In this document: piece after piece, positions 24,965-34,003 of the stretch
Layout of the letters: every line of letters begins with the position of its first letter
Numbering within the stretch: position 1 is the first letter of the stretch
Source of the DNA: Variovorax sp. 770b2
Lineage (GTDB): Bacteria; Pseudomonadota; Gammaproteobacteria; Burkholderiales; Burkholderiaceae_C
Direction of reading: 5' to 3'
Length of the DNA stretch: 64,000 nucleotides
Assembly: GCF_900115685.1 (NCBI RefSeq)
Contig: NZ_FOXJ01000001.1
Location: 2,327,796 to 2,391,795, forward strand
Made by a program: the position numbers and the translations under genes
Notes under the pieces: model-generated
Databases searched by the model: none
What the model was told of the DNA's origin: nothing
The model's input: only the letters and a program-made list of their open reading frames with translations

Positions 24965-25798
24965 ATGAACCACCCCACCGTCACCGCCGGCCTGAATTAC
25001 CTGCAGCCTTCCGCGCTGCGCCCCTTCAGCTATACCTTTGCGCCGCCGCCCGGCACGCCCTGGGAAAGCGGCACCTACGAAGTGCGCCCCATGCCGATCG
25101 CGGATGCCCGCGCGGCCGCGACGCCGGCCCACATCGAGCACGAAGGCTTCGTGCTGCGCGATGCGCCCACGGCGGTCTCCGATTTCCTGGACGACGCCCA
25201 GGTCACCGCCATCTACCACCGCGAGGTGGCCGAGCTGGCGCTCGCGGTCACGGGCGGCACGCGGGCCCATGTGTTCGATCATCTGGTGCGCCAGCGCGAG
25301 GCCGATCGCACCGCGCTGAGCTTCGGCCGCCGCGCCACCAATGGCAAGACGGCCGCCAACGGCCGCATCCACAACGACTACACCGAAGACTCCGGCCGCC
25401 GCCGGCTGGGCATGGTGCTGACCGACCCCGACGAAGCCGCGGCCGTGCGGCGTTATTGCATCGTCAACATCTGGCGCTCGATCAGGGGGCCGGTGCTCGA
25501 CACGCCGCTGGCCGTCTGCGATGCGCGCTCGGTGATGGCGAAGGACCTGGTGAATGCCGAGGTCCGCTATCCGCGCCGCACCGGCGAGATCTACCTGGCC
25601 ACGCATTCGCCCGCGCACCGCTGGTCTTACTTTTCAGCGATGGACCGGCACGAGGCGCTGGTCTTCAAGCAGTACGACTCGCAACTGGGCGGCGTCTCGC
25701 GCTACACGCCGCACGCGGCCTTCGATCACCCCGATTCGCCCGCCGACGCGCCACTGCGCGAGAGCATCGAGGCCCGCTGCCTGGTGGTGTTCGAATGA
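24965..25798 (+). CDS. CmcJ/NvfI-family oxidoreductase
   Basis: Protein of 277 residues resembling the CmcJ/NvfI (methyltransferase-associated or 2OG-independent dioxygenase-like) family found in secondary metabolism and aromatic breakdown clusters. Typical segments are RIHNDYTEDSG (HxD metal-site candidate), YCIVNIWRSIRGPVLDTPLAVCDA, and the C-terminal TPHAAFDHPDSPADAPLRES. The ribosome site is AAGGAGCC. It overlaps the isomerase gene by ATGA, so both are made together. The reaction is not known for this member. Confidence 0.82.
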   Translation: MNHPTVTAGLNYLQPSALRPFSYTFAPPPGTPWESGTYEVRPMPIADARAAATPAHIEHEGFVLRDAPTAVSDFLDDAQVTAIYHREVAELALAVTGGTRAHVFDHLVRQREADRTALSFGRRATNGKTAANGRIHNDYTEDSGRRRLGMVLTDPDEAAAVRRYCIVNIWRSIRGPVLDTPLAVCDARSVMAKDLVNAEVRYPRRTGEIYLATHSPAHRWSYFSAMDRHEALVFKQYDSQLGGVSRYTPHAAFDHPDSPADAPLRESIEARCLVVFE

Positions 25799-26421
25799 CG
25801 CCGCGCGCGCTCCCCGTGCTCGACTTCTGGTTCGATTTCGGCAGCAACTACAGCTATCTCGGCATGATGCGCATCGAGGACGAAGCGGCCCGCCATCACG
25901 TGCGCATCCGCTGGCAGCCCTTTCTGCTCGGGCCGATCTTCCGGTCCTTCGGCTGGGCCTCGTCGCCCTTCGTGCTGCAGAAGGAAAAAGGCGACTACAC
26001 GTGGAAGGACATGGCCCGCCAGTGCCGCCGCTACGGCCTGCCGTGGCGGCGGCCCACGCAGTTTCCGAGGGCGACCGTGCTGCCGCTTCGCATCGCGCTC
26101 GTCGGTGCGGCGCAGCCCTGGATGGGGGAGTTCTGCCGCCGCACGATGGTCATGAACTTCGCCGAAGACCGCGACATCGATTCGCCGCAGGCCATGCGCG
26201 AGCTGTTGGCAGCGCTCGATCTTCCGGCGCACCGGATCATCGAAGAGGCGCTTTCCGATGCGAACAAGGCGCGGCTGCGGCGCCAGACGGAAATCGCCGC
26301 CGAAAAGGGCATCTTCGGCGCACCCACCTTCCTTGCCGGCGACGAAATGTTCTGGGGCAACGACCGCCTCGACGAGGCGATGGCCTTCTGCTCAGGGACC
26401 GGCATCCACGGCATCGCGTGA
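25795..26421 (+). CDS. 2-hydroxychromene-2-carboxylate isomerase / DsbA-like (GST kappa) protein
   Basis: Protein of 208 residues with the thioredoxin-like GST-kappa fold. The N-terminal DFWFDFGSNYSYLGMMRIE carries the active-site Ser position, and KGIFGAPTFLAGDEMFWGNDRL the cis-Pro loop. HCCA isomerases use glutathione to isomerise an intermediate of naphthalene-type breakdown; many relatives act on other compounds. Here it is coupled to the CmcJ-type enzyme by an ATGA overlap, which suggests one small pathway. Its last 30 bases overlap the convergent LysR gene. Confidence 0.87.
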   Translation: MTPRALPVLDFWFDFGSNYSYLGMMRIEDEAARHHVRIRWQPFLLGPIFRSFGWASSPFVLQKEKGDYTWKDMARQCRRYGLPWRRPTQFPRATVLPLRIALVGAAQPWMGEFCRRTMVMNFAEDRDIDSPQAMRELLAALDLPAHRIIEEALSDANKARLRRQTEIAAEKGIFGAPTFLAGDEMFWGNDRLDEAMAFCSGTGIHGIA

Positions 26422-27327
26422 CTGCTGCGCCTCGGCCACCAGCCAGGCCGCCACATGGCGCACCTCTTCGCGCGGTTCGTCTTCAGCCTGGATCAACCAG
26501 TACGCATGCCCCGAGGCCTGCGCGGGCGCCGGCGAATCCAAGCGCACCAGGCGCTTTTCGTCGAGCAGCGGCTGGATCAGCTCGAGCCGGCCCAGCGCCA
26601 CGCCCTGCCCGGCCAGCGCGGCCTGGATCAACTGGTCGTACTGGTTGAAGTGCAACACGGCCTGAGGTTTCGCATCGGCCCAGCCGACGGAGGCCAGCCA
26701 GCCGTGCCACTGCAGCCACGGGTGCTGCGGATCGTCGAAATCGAGCAGGCACAGGCGCGACACGGTCTCGGCCGCGCGCAGCGTCTTCAGGCGCAGCGAA
26801 GGATGCGCCACGGGCGCCACCGTTTCCCCGAAGAGCCGCAGCGCCCCGGCCGGCGCCAGCGCGGGCGTGGTGTAGCGGATCGCGAGGTCGATGCCCTCGC
26901 GGCGCAGGTCGGCCAGGCGGTTGTTGGCCGAGACGCGAACGTCCACCCCCGGATGCAGCTTCTGCACCCGGCTGAGCCGCGGCAGCAGCCAGAGCCCCGT
27001 CATGCCGATGCTGGCGCTGAGCGTCACGGGGCGCTGCTCGCCCGCCTGGCGGATGCCGCCCATCACGTCCTGCAGTTGCTGCACCGCGCCGTCCGCGCTG
27101 CGAAAGAGCCGCTCGCCCTCGGCGGTGAAGGAAATCGACCGATGGCCGCGCACCAGCAGCTTCACGCCCAGTTGCGCTTCGAGCGCATGGACCTGCTTGC
27201 TGACAGCCGATTGGGTGAGGCACAGGTCCTCGGCCGCGAGCGAGATGCTCATGCGACGGCCCACCGCGACGAAGCCCCGCACCAGGTCCAGCGAGGACAG
27301 TCGGAGGAGCGAGAGTGGCATTCCCAT
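26392..27327 (-). CDS. GcvA-like LysR-family transcriptional regulator
   Basis: Protein of 311 residues. Helix-turn-helix: LDLVRGFVAVGRRMSISLAAEDLCLTQSAVSKQVHALEAQLGVKLLVR, with the GcvA/AmpR-type FRGHRSISFTAEG that follows. The effector domain begins with PVTLSASIGMTGLWLLPRL. ATG at 27327 or 27321 is the start. It is divergent from the ABC solute receptor gene and overlaps the isomerase gene at its 3' end, so either neighbour could be its target. Confidence 0.9.
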   Translation of the reverse strand: MGMPLSLLRLSSLDLVRGFVAVGRRMSISLAAEDLCLTQSAVSKQVHALEAQLGVKLLVRGHRSISFTAEGERLFRSADGAVQQLQDVMGGIRQAGEQRPVTLSASIGMTGLWLLPRLSRVQKLHPGVDVRVSANNRLADLRREGIDLAIRYTTPALAPAGALRLFGETVAPVAHPSLRLKTLRAAETVSRLCLLDFDDPQHPWLQWHGWLASVGWADAKPQAVLHFNQYDQLIQAALAGQGVALGRLELIQPLLDEKRLVRLDSPAPAQASGHAYWLIQAEDEPREEVRHVAAWLVAEAQQSRDAVDAGP

Positions 27328-27437
27328 GGTGAATATGAGAGCGAATTCTGATCCCGCGCGTGCTGCACCGCAACCAAAGAGCGATTTACCCGAAAGGCTT
27401 CGCGCTTTAAGATGACTTTCATTAACAGTTTGTGACC

Positions 27438-28565
27438 ATGAAACACGAAAAGATTCATCTGCTGGCTTCTGCCCTTACCGCCTTCGTACTGGGCCTGTCG
27501 CCCGCGGCGCAGGCGCAGACCAAGCCGATCCTGATCGGCCAGACCTACGTGCAGACCGGCCCGCTCGCATCGCTCTCGACCGAGCCGCTGGTCGGCATCC
27601 GTGCCATGTTCACCACGCTGAATGCGAACGGCGGCATCAACGGCCGGCCGGTCGAGTTGCGCCAGCTGGACGACGCCTACGACCCCGCCAAGGGCGCCGA
27701 GAACGTCAAGGCCTTCGCGAAAGACGGCGCCATCGGCGTGCTGATGCCCATCGGCACCTCGTCGTCGGTCGGCGCGATCAAGGCGGCCAACGAACTGAAG
27801 ATTCCCGTCGTCGGCCCCTACACGGGCGCGGGCCCGGTGGTGAAGTTCACCGAGTACGGCTTTCCGGTGCGCATCAGCTTCGACGAGGAGTACAGCCGCA
27901 TCGTGAACCACCTGTTCACCATCGGCCTCTCGCGCATTGCCTTTGCGCACAACGACAACCCCGGCGCGCGCTCGGCGATGGAGAGCACGCAGAAGTTCAT
28001 CGCGGAGCGCGGCGAGAAGATGGTGGGCAGCGTCGCCATCAAGAACGACGGCTCCGACGCCGCCGAGCGCGCCGCCGAACTGGCCAAGCTCAAGCCCAAG
28101 GCCGTGGTGCTGTCGGCCACCAACGACGTGGCGGCCAAGTTCATCACCGCCTACCGCGCGGCGGGCGGCGAGACGGCGTTCTATTCGTTCTCGTTCCTCA
28201 ATGGGCAGAAGCTCTTCCAGGACATCAAGAAGAACGCGGCCGGCGTGGTCATCTCGCAGGTCGTGCCTTATCCGTGGAACAGCGCGATGCCGGTGATTGC
28301 CGAGTACCAGGCGGCCATGAAGAAGATCGGCGTGAACGAGTTCAGCTATGCCAGCCTGGAGGGCTACGTCACGGCCAAGGTCATGGTCGAGGGCTTGAAG
28401 CGCGCGGGCGCGAACCCGACGCCCGAGTCGCTGCAGAAGGGCCTGGAGTCGTTCAAGACGCTGGACATCGGCGGCATCGCCGTGTCGTACCGGCCCGGCG
28501 AGCACCGCGGGCTGACGTTCTCGGAGCTCTCGATGCTCAAGGCCGACGGGCGCTACCTGCGCTGA
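27438..28565 (+). CDS. Branched-chain amino acid-type ABC transporter substrate-binding protein
   Basis: Protein of 375 residues, type I periplasmic binding fold (LivJ/LivK family). Signal peptide LLASALTAFVLGLSPAAQAQ; IGQTYVQTGPLASLS and VGPYTGAGPVVKF ligand-site segments; C-terminal LEGYVTAKVMVEGLKRAG. These proteins bind amino acids, amides, urea or aromatic acids. No permease or ATPase genes follow, so it is an orphan receptor. I use the ATG at 27438; a GTG six bases upstream is in frame. A GAGGCC/GGCCTC repeat around the stop could form a weak terminator. Confidence 0.9.
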   Translation: MKHEKIHLLASALTAFVLGLSPAAQAQTKPILIGQTYVQTGPLASLSTEPLVGIRAMFTTLNANGGINGRPVELRQLDDAYDPAKGAENVKAFAKDGAIGVLMPIGTSSSVGAIKAANELKIPVVGPYTGAGPVVKFTEYGFPVRISFDEEYSRIVNHLFTIGLSRIAFAHNDNPGARSAMESTQKFIAERGEKMVGSVAIKNDGSDAAERAAELAKLKPKAVVLSATNDVAAKFITAYRAAGGETAFYSFSFLNGQKLFQDIKKNAAGVVISQVVPYPWNSAMPVIAEYQAAMKKIGVNEFSYASLEGYVTAKVMVEGLKRAGANPTPESLQKGLESFKTLDIGGIAVSYRPGEHRGLTFSELSMLKADGRYLR

Positions 28566-28621
28566 GGCCTTCCGGCCGGCGGCCTCGCGGGCGCAGAATT
28601 TCGTTCGTGACGACGCCCTCC

Positions 28622-29560
28622 ATGAACGAGCCCCACCTTCCCGCAGTAACGCGCGCCCGGTTGCTTCGCCTGGGCGCCGCACTCTGCGCGGGTGCCGCGC
28701 TCCCCTCGTTCGCCCAGCAACAAGGCAGGCCCGCGATGCAGATGACCACCCGCCCCATCCCCTCCACCAAAGAGGCCTTGCCCGTGATCGGCTGCGGCAC
28801 CTGGATCGGCTTCGACCAGCGCCCCGGCACCGACGAATACCAGCGCCTTCCAGGCGTGCTCGACGCGCTCTTCGTAGCCGGCGGCAAGCTCGTCGACAGC
28901 TCGCCGATGTACGGCCGCTCGGAGGAAACCACCGGCGAGTTGCTGGCCGCGAAACAGCGCGACAAGCCCTTCCTCGCCACCAAGGTCTGGACCTCGGGCC
29001 GCGAAGCCGGCATCGCGCAGATGGAGCAGTCGTTCACGCGCCTTCGCACCAAACAGATGGACCTGATGCAGGTGCACAACCTCGTCGACTGGCGCACGCA
29101 CCTGGCCACCCTCCGTGGCTGGAAGGACAAAGGCCGTGTGCGCTACATCGGCATCACGCACTACACCGCCTCGGCCTACGACGAGGTCGAGGCCGTGCTG
29201 CGCGCCGAGAAGCTCGATTTCTTGCAGATCAACTACTCGCTCGACGCGCGCGATGCCGAACAGCGCCTGCTGCCGCTCGCGGCCGAGCGCGGCGTGGCGG
29301 TGATCGTCAACATGCCCTTCGGTGGCGGCGGATTGCTGCGCCGCTTGCGCGACAAGCCGTTGCCTGCGTGGGCCGGCGACATCGGCTGCACGAGCTGGGC
29401 CCAGGTGCTGCTGAAGTTCGTGCTGAGCCACCCTGCCGTGACCTGCACGATCCCCGGCACGAGCCGCGCCGAGCACATGGCGGACAACGCCGCGGCCGGG
29501 GCAGGCACTTTCCCCGATGCGGCCTTCTGGCGCCGCGAGGCCGCCGCTATTCGAACTTGA
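28622..29560 (+). CDS. Exported aldo/keto reductase
   Basis: Protein of 312 residues of the aldo/keto reductase (TIM-barrel NADPH oxidoreductase) superfamily. Catalytic tetrad candidates are visible: Asp and Tyr in KLVDSSPMYGRSE, Lys in FLATKVWTSG and His in LMQVHNLVDW. Unusually, it begins with a secretion-type leader (RLLRLGAALCAGAALPSFAQQ), so it may act in the periplasm, where NADPH is not expected. Homologues with such leaders occur in Proteobacteria, and their electron donor is unclear. The last 14 bases overlap the convergent Bug gene. Confidence 0.87.
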   Translation: MNEPHLPAVTRARLLRLGAALCAGAALPSFAQQQGRPAMQMTTRPIPSTKEALPVIGCGTWIGFDQRPGTDEYQRLPGVLDALFVAGGKLVDSSPMYGRSEETTGELLAAKQRDKPFLATKVWTSGREAGIAQMEQSFTRLRTKQMDLMQVHNLVDWRTHLATLRGWKDKGRVRYIGITHYTASAYDEVEAVLRAEKLDFLQINYSLDARDAEQRLLPLAAERGVAVIVNMPFGGGGLLRRLRDKPLPAWAGDIGCTSWAQVLLKFVLSHPAVTCTIPGTSRAEHMADNAAAGAGTFPDAAFWRREAAAIRT

Positions 29561-30518
29561 CGTTGTGCTCCCGCACCGTCGCGCCGAAGGCGTCGTACTG
29601 CGTGCGGAAGAACTCGGCGAACTTCGCGGAGCTCATGCCGTAGCCCTCGAAACCCTGCTGCACCAGTTGCGCATGCACGTCGGGCCGCTTGAGCGTGTTC
29701 TGCAACTCCAGCGAAAGCCTGTCGGTGATCGCCTGCGGCAGCCCCGGCGGCCCGAAGAAGCCGGCCCACGGCGTGATCGTGAGCTTGCCCAGCCCGAGCT
29801 CGCCGCCCGTCGGCACGTCGGGCAAGAGGCCGCTGCGCTGCGGCAGCAGCGTGACCAGCGCGCGGATGCGCCCCTCCTTCACGAAGCCCGGCGCCAGTGT
29901 GCCGGTGGTGAACATCATGTGGATCTGCCCGCCCAGCAGGTCGGTCATGGCCTGCATGTCGCCCTTGTAGCGCGCGTTGACCACCTTGCGGTCGCCCAGC
30001 AGTTGCAACATCGCCAACTCCGAAGCGCTGTTGCTCGATGCCGAGTTGTAGGCGCCGGGCTTGGCCGCCACCATCGCCAGCAACTCGTTCACGCTTTTGA
30101 CGGGCAGACTCGACGGCACCACGAGGAACATCGAGAACTGCCCCGCCGAGCTGATCGGCGTGAAGGCCTTGAACGGGTCGTAGGGCGAGGTCGGCCGCAG
30201 CGTGGGCGCGGCCACCATCGCGGTGTTGGTGCCCATCAGCAGCGTGTAGCCGTCGGGTTTTGCCGATGACGTGGCCTGCGCCGCGAGCACACCGTCGGCG
30301 CCCGGTCGGTTCTCCACGATCACCTGCTGGCCGAGCTGTTTGGACAACCCCTCCGCGATGATCCGCGTGAGCGAATCGGCGCCGCCGCCGGGCGCGAAGC
30401 CGACGATCAGCCGCAAGGGCTTGTTCGGATAGGCGTCGGCGCTCCACGCTGCCGTGCCGGGCAGCACCGTCGTTGTGAGGGCGGCAACGGCCGCGAGGGC
30501 CAGGTCTCTGCGTCGCAT
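29547..30518 (-). CDS. Bug-family (TctC) solute receptor, end of aconitase X operon
   Basis: Protein of 323 residues with signal peptide (DLALAAVAALTTTVLPGTAAWSA) and Bug landmarks YPNKPLRLIVGFAPGGGAD, VIVENRPGAD and NARYKGDMQA. It lies 23 bases after the porin gene on the same strand and has an AAGGAGCC ribosome site, so it closes the operon that starts with the FAD oxidoreductase. It probably binds the organic acid used by that pathway. No TctAB membrane partners are in the window. Confidence 0.92.
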   Translation of the reverse strand: MRRRDLALAAVAALTTTVLPGTAAWSADAYPNKPLRLIVGFAPGGGADSLTRIIAEGLSKQLGQQVIVENRPGADGVLAAQATSSAKPDGYTLLMGTNTAMVAAPTLRPTSPYDPFKAFTPISSAGQFSMFLVVPSSLPVKSVNELLAMVAAKPGAYNSASSNSASELAMLQLLGDRKVVNARYKGDMQAMTDLLGGQIHMMFTTGTLAPGFVKEGRIRALVTLLPQRSGLLPDVPTGGELGLGKLTITPWAGFFGPPGLPQAITDRLSLELQNTLKRPDVHAQLVQQGFEGYGMSSAKFAEFFRTQYDAFGATVREHNVKFE

Positions 30519-30541
30519 GAAAGGCTCCTTGGTTCAGAAGA

Positions 30542-31669
30542 TCAGAAGAGGTGCCGCACACCGAACTCCCACCCCGACGAGCGCCGCCCGCCCGCCGGCG
30601 CCACGCCGCCGCTCACCACGTAGCGCGCCTGCCCGCTGTTCATCAGCCGCGCGTAGGTGCCGTAGAGCGCGGTGCGCTTGGAGAGGTTGTGCACGTAGCC
30701 GATGCCGAACTGGCGCGCATCGTCGCGGTTGCGCGGCATGCCGTTGGCGTTGCGCAGGCTCTCGTCGCTGCGGTCGTCCAGGTAGGCGTAGCTCACGCGG
30801 ATGCGGCCGACCTCGAAGGCCGGGATGTGCGCGCCGATCTCAGCGGTGTTCTTGCGCACCGTGCCGCCGGCGATCTTCACCGTCACCTTGTTGTAGAGCG
30901 CGAAGAACTTCGCAAAACCCGCGTCCCACGAGCCGCCGATGTTGGCGTGCGTGTAGTTGCCGATGGTGGAGGTAGCGTTGAAGTGCGAGCGCGTCACGGC
31001 CGCCGCGATGTCGAACGCGCCCGAGGCAAACCCGAAGCGCGCGCCGCCGAAGTTGCCGTCGTCGCGGTTCGGCGCCGTGGAGTCGTTCTCGCCGGTGCCG
31101 ACCATCGCCATGCCGTAGAAACCGCCCAGCTTGGCCGGCAGCCAGTAGCTCACCGTGTTGCTGCCGGTGATGGCGGTGGGCAGCGGCCCGGTGCCCGCGC
31201 CCGCGAACGTGAGGTTGCCCGCGCGCGCCACGCCGTTGGCGTTGAAGGGGTCGAAGTAGATGCTGTTGTAGTGCGTCGGAATGAAGTCGTGGCCCAGCCG
31301 CACCTCGCCCAGCGAATCGTGCGAAAGGCTCACGAAGGACATGCGGTCGAAGCTGATCGGCCCCGCCGCACCCGCGCCGCTCGTCTGGTTGTTGCTGTTG
31401 CTCGGCCGGCCGGTGCCCAGGTCGGGGTTCAGGCTGCCTTCGAGCCAGAACCCTGCGCGCAGGCCGCCGCCCAGATCCTCGGTGCCGCGAAAGCCGATCC
31501 GGCTGGTCGAGAGCCCGCCGTTCGACAGCGCCTTGACCGAGCCGCCGCCCTCGCCTTTCGTGTACTGCACGCCCAGGTCCATCACGCCGAACAGCGTGAC
31601 GCTCGATTGCGCGTGCGCCGCGCCGCTGCTGGCAAGGCCGATGGCCGACCACATCAAAAGTCTCTTCAT
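30542..31669 (-). CDS. Gram-negative general porin (OmpC/Omp32-like)
   Basis: Protein of 375 residues. Signal peptide SAIGLASSGAAHA, the first strand SVTLFGVMDLGVQY, the STSRIGFRGTEDLGGGLRAGFWLE segment typical of betaproteobacterial porins, and a terminal Phe (GVRHLF) for outer-membrane insertion. Trimeric 16-stranded porins of this kind pass small, often anionic solutes. Its place between a dehydratase and a Bug receptor suggests that it is dedicated to the operon's substrate. Ribosome site AGGAGACA. Confidence 0.93.
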   Translation of the reverse strand: MKRLLMWSAIGLASSGAAHAQSSVTLFGVMDLGVQYTKGEGGGSVKALSNGGLSTSRIGFRGTEDLGGGLRAGFWLEGSLNPDLGTGRPSNSNNQTSGAGAAGPISFDRMSFVSLSHDSLGEVRLGHDFIPTHYNSIYFDPFNANGVARAGNLTFAGAGTGPLPTAITGSNTVSYWLPAKLGGFYGMAMVGTGENDSTAPNRDDGNFGGARFGFASGAFDIAAAVTRSHFNATSTIGNYTHANIGGSWDAGFAKFFALYNKVTVKIAGGTVRKNTAEIGAHIPAFEVGRIRVSYAYLDDRSDESLRNANGMPRNRDDARQFGIGYVHNLSKRTALYGTYARLMNSGQARYVVSGGVAPAGGRRSSGWEFGVRHLF

Positions 31670-31730
31670 GGTTTCTTGTCTCCTGCTCTTTTCTTGGTTG
31701 AAAACTTGGATCGCGCGCAGGGCTGCGCCA

Positions 31731-31757
31731 CCGGGTGCGCACGGGGGTGCGCACCGG
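31731..31757 (-). other. GC-rich stem-loop between dehydratase and porin genes
   Basis: Two copies of the self-complementary GTGCGCAC flank four G residues, and outer CCGG/CCGG pairs extend the stem (31731-31742 with 31747-31757, one bulged G). It lies 27 bases after the IlvD/Edd stop, read leftward. It may be an internal attenuator or mRNA-processing hairpin that separates enzyme genes from transport genes. Confidence 0.45.
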
Positions 31758-31783
31758 TTGGCGAAGCCGGGGGTGAAAAAGGC

Positions 31784-33484
31784 CTAGCTGGCGGGCTGCG
31801 GGCGCTCGGTGCGCACGAGCACGGCGCCCTTGGACAGCGGGCTCACGTTGCGCCGGTACTGCTGCAGCCAGCCGGTGTCGAACGCCGGCGGCGGCGCCTG
31901 CCAGTCGGCGCGGCGGGCGGCAAGCTCTTCATCGGTCAATGCGATGTCCAGGCGGCGCGCATCGAGGTCGATGGTGATCACGTCGCCGTCGCGCACGAGG
32001 CCGAGCGGCCCGCCGAGCGCGGCCTCCGGCGACACCTCCGCCACCACGAGCCCCTTGCACACGAGGCCCGAGAGATGCCCGTCGGTCAGCAGCGCGACCT
32101 GGTCGTCGAGCCCCGCGCCATCGACCGCGAAGACCACGCGCGATGCGCCGCCGCCCATGGCCGGGCCGCCGCATGCGCCGGCGCCGCGCATCACGACCAC
32201 CTGGCCGGGGACGATCTCCTTGTTCTTCAGCGCGGCGATGGCCGCGTCGGAAGTCCAGAAGCACACGGCCGGCCCGGTGAAGCGGCGCACCTTGCGCTCG
32301 GCGATGCCGGTCTTGATGAGACCCGACTCGGGCGCGAGGTTGCCGCGCAGGAGCACGATGGCCGGCAGCGGCGCGACCGGGCGGTCGATGGGGCGGATCA
32401 CCTCGGCGTCCATCACTTCGGCGTGGCGCAGGTTGTCGGCGACGGTGCCGCCGGTCACCGTGAGTGCGCCCGTGTCGAGCAGGGGCGCGAGCTGCTTCAT
32501 CAGCGCACGGCAACCGCCCGCCGCCTCGAAGGCCTCGATCGAATGCTCACCGATGGGCCGCACGCCGGCCAGCACCGGCGTCGTGGGGCCCAGGCTTTCG
32601 AAGAGGCCGTACACGTCGACGCCGCACTCGCCTTCGGTCGATATCGCCTGCAGGTGCTTGGCCGTGTTGAGCGAGCCACCGACGGACAGCACCGCGCGCA
32701 CCGCGTTGGCGAAGGCGCCGGGCGAGAGGATGTCGCGCGGCTTCAAATCGTCCAGCACCATCTGCACGATGCGCGTGCCGGCCGCGCGCACGTCGGCCAT
32801 CATCTTCGGGCTCAGCGCGGCCACGGGCGCGCTGCCGGGCAAGGCCATGCCGAGCGCCTCGCAGACGATGTGCATCGAGTTGGCCGTGCCCAGGCCCGAG
32901 CACACGCCCGGTCCGCGAATAGCTTCTCGGCTCATGCCTACGAGTTCTTCGATGGGCAGGTTGCCGGTGACCGCGTGCATCGCGCCGATGAACACTTCTT
33001 CGATGTCCATGTGCTTGCCGCGGTACTCGCCGCTGGGCTGGTAGCCGCAGGGAACGAGCAGCGTCGGGATGTTGAGCCGCGCGGCCGCCATGAGCTGCCC
33101 CGGCACGGTCTTGTCGCACGAGGTGAGACAGACCATGCCGTCCAGCTGCGCGCCTTCGACCGCGACTTCGATGTCGTTGGTTACCAGGTCCCGCGCGCCG
33201 AGCATGTAGGCGCCGCGCGCGCCCGCGCCGGTGATGAAGTCGCTGGGCGCCGCGGTGCGAATCTCGAACGGCACGCCGCCCGCCGCGCGGATCGCGGTCT
33301 TGATTTCCGCCGCCACCTTGTCCAGGTGGCTGAAGCACGCGGCCAGTTCCGAGGAGCTGTTGACGATGGCGATCTTGGGCTTTTCGCAATCCTCTTCGGG
33401 AATGCCGAGCGCGCGCCAGTGCGCATTGCGCACCGACCAAAGGTAAGAGCCGCGCGGGAAGTTGCTGCGCAGGGGGCGGGTCAT
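31784..33484 (-). CDS. IlvD/Edd-family dehydratase
   Basis: Protein of 566 residues, usual length for dihydroxy-acid/sugar-acid dehydratases that hold an Fe-S cluster and remove water to give a 2-keto acid. Cys residues in SELAACFSHLD, SCDKTVPGQL and GPGVCSGLGTANSMH are the expected cluster ligands; the C-terminal GAGACGGPAMGGG and LTDGHLSG motifs are also present. Start at the ATG at 33484, overlapping the aconitase X small-subunit stop by ATGA. Its operon has no other branched-chain amino acid gene, so a sugar acid or other hydroxy acid is the more likely substrate than the valine/isoleucine intermediate. Confidence 0.92.
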   Translation of the reverse strand: MTRPLRSNFPRGSYLWSVRNAHWRALGIPEEDCEKPKIAIVNSSSELAACFSHLDKVAAEIKTAIRAAGGVPFEIRTAAPSDFITGAGARGAYMLGARDLVTNDIEVAVEGAQLDGMVCLTSCDKTVPGQLMAAARLNIPTLLVPCGYQPSGEYRGKHMDIEEVFIGAMHAVTGNLPIEELVGMSREAIRGPGVCSGLGTANSMHIVCEALGMALPGSAPVAALSPKMMADVRAAGTRIVQMVLDDLKPRDILSPGAFANAVRAVLSVGGSLNTAKHLQAISTEGECGVDVYGLFESLGPTTPVLAGVRPIGEHSIEAFEAAGGCRALMKQLAPLLDTGALTVTGGTVADNLRHAEVMDAEVIRPIDRPVAPLPAIVLLRGNLAPESGLIKTGIAERKVRRFTGPAVCFWTSDAAIAALKNKEIVPGQVVVMRGAGACGGPAMGGGASRVVFAVDGAGLDDQVALLTDGHLSGLVCKGLVVAEVSPEAALGGPLGLVRDGDVITIDLDARRLDIALTDEELAARRADWQAPPPAFDTGWLQQYRRNVSPLSKGAVLVRTERPQPAS

Positions 33485-33942
33485 GAGCGGTCTCCGGTTC
33501 TGTTGTTCTTCCTGGTGATCTCGATCACGCCGCGGTCGGCGTCCACGCACACCCAGTCGCCGGTCTCGATGCAGGCGAGCGGGTCGCGCTCGAAATCGGT
33601 CATCGAAGGCGAGTGCGTGACCACGGCGCCCAGCGCCATCTTGGTGGTCATCTCGTTGAACAGGAACGCCGCGGGCGCGGAGTTCATGAGCCGCGTCATG
33701 TGGAACATCGCCGACCAGCCCGACGACCCCTTGGCCCCCGGGAACACCAGCACCTTGCCCGCGAAGCTCTGGCCGCGCAGTTCGTGGCGCGTCTCGATGA
33801 CGGTGCCGGTGCGCGGGTCGATGCCGCCCCAGCCCGAGATGCGGTCGCGCGTGACCAGCGCCTCGCCTTCCGCGACGCCGCCCACCACCTTGCGGCCGCG
33901 GATGACGATGGTTTTTTCTTCGGTGATGACTGCGTCGCTCAT
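33481..33942 (-). CDS. Aconitase X small (swivel) subunit, DUF126 family
   Basis: Protein of 153 residues matching the swivelling domain of aconitase X. Typical features are the GRKVVGGVAEGEALVTRD start and the FPGAKGSSGWSAM loop, which carries the conserved Ser cluster. Together with the large subunit it forms a two-part dehydratase. Start at the ATG at 33942 with GGAGG upstream. It overlaps the IlvD/Edd gene and follows the large subunit after a 61-base gap. Confidence 0.88.
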   Translation of the reverse strand: MSDAVITEEKTIVIRGRKVVGGVAEGEALVTRDRISGWGGIDPRTGTVIETRHELRGQSFAGKVLVFPGAKGSSGWSAMFHMTRLMNSAPAAFLFNEMTTKMALGAVVTHSPSMTDFERDPLACIETGDWVCVDADRGVIEITRKNNRTGDRS

Positions 33943-34003
33943 TGGAATACCTCCGTGCTTCGCACTGCGGTGCGAGCTTGCTTGGGGCGGCCCGGCGCGG
34001 CGC

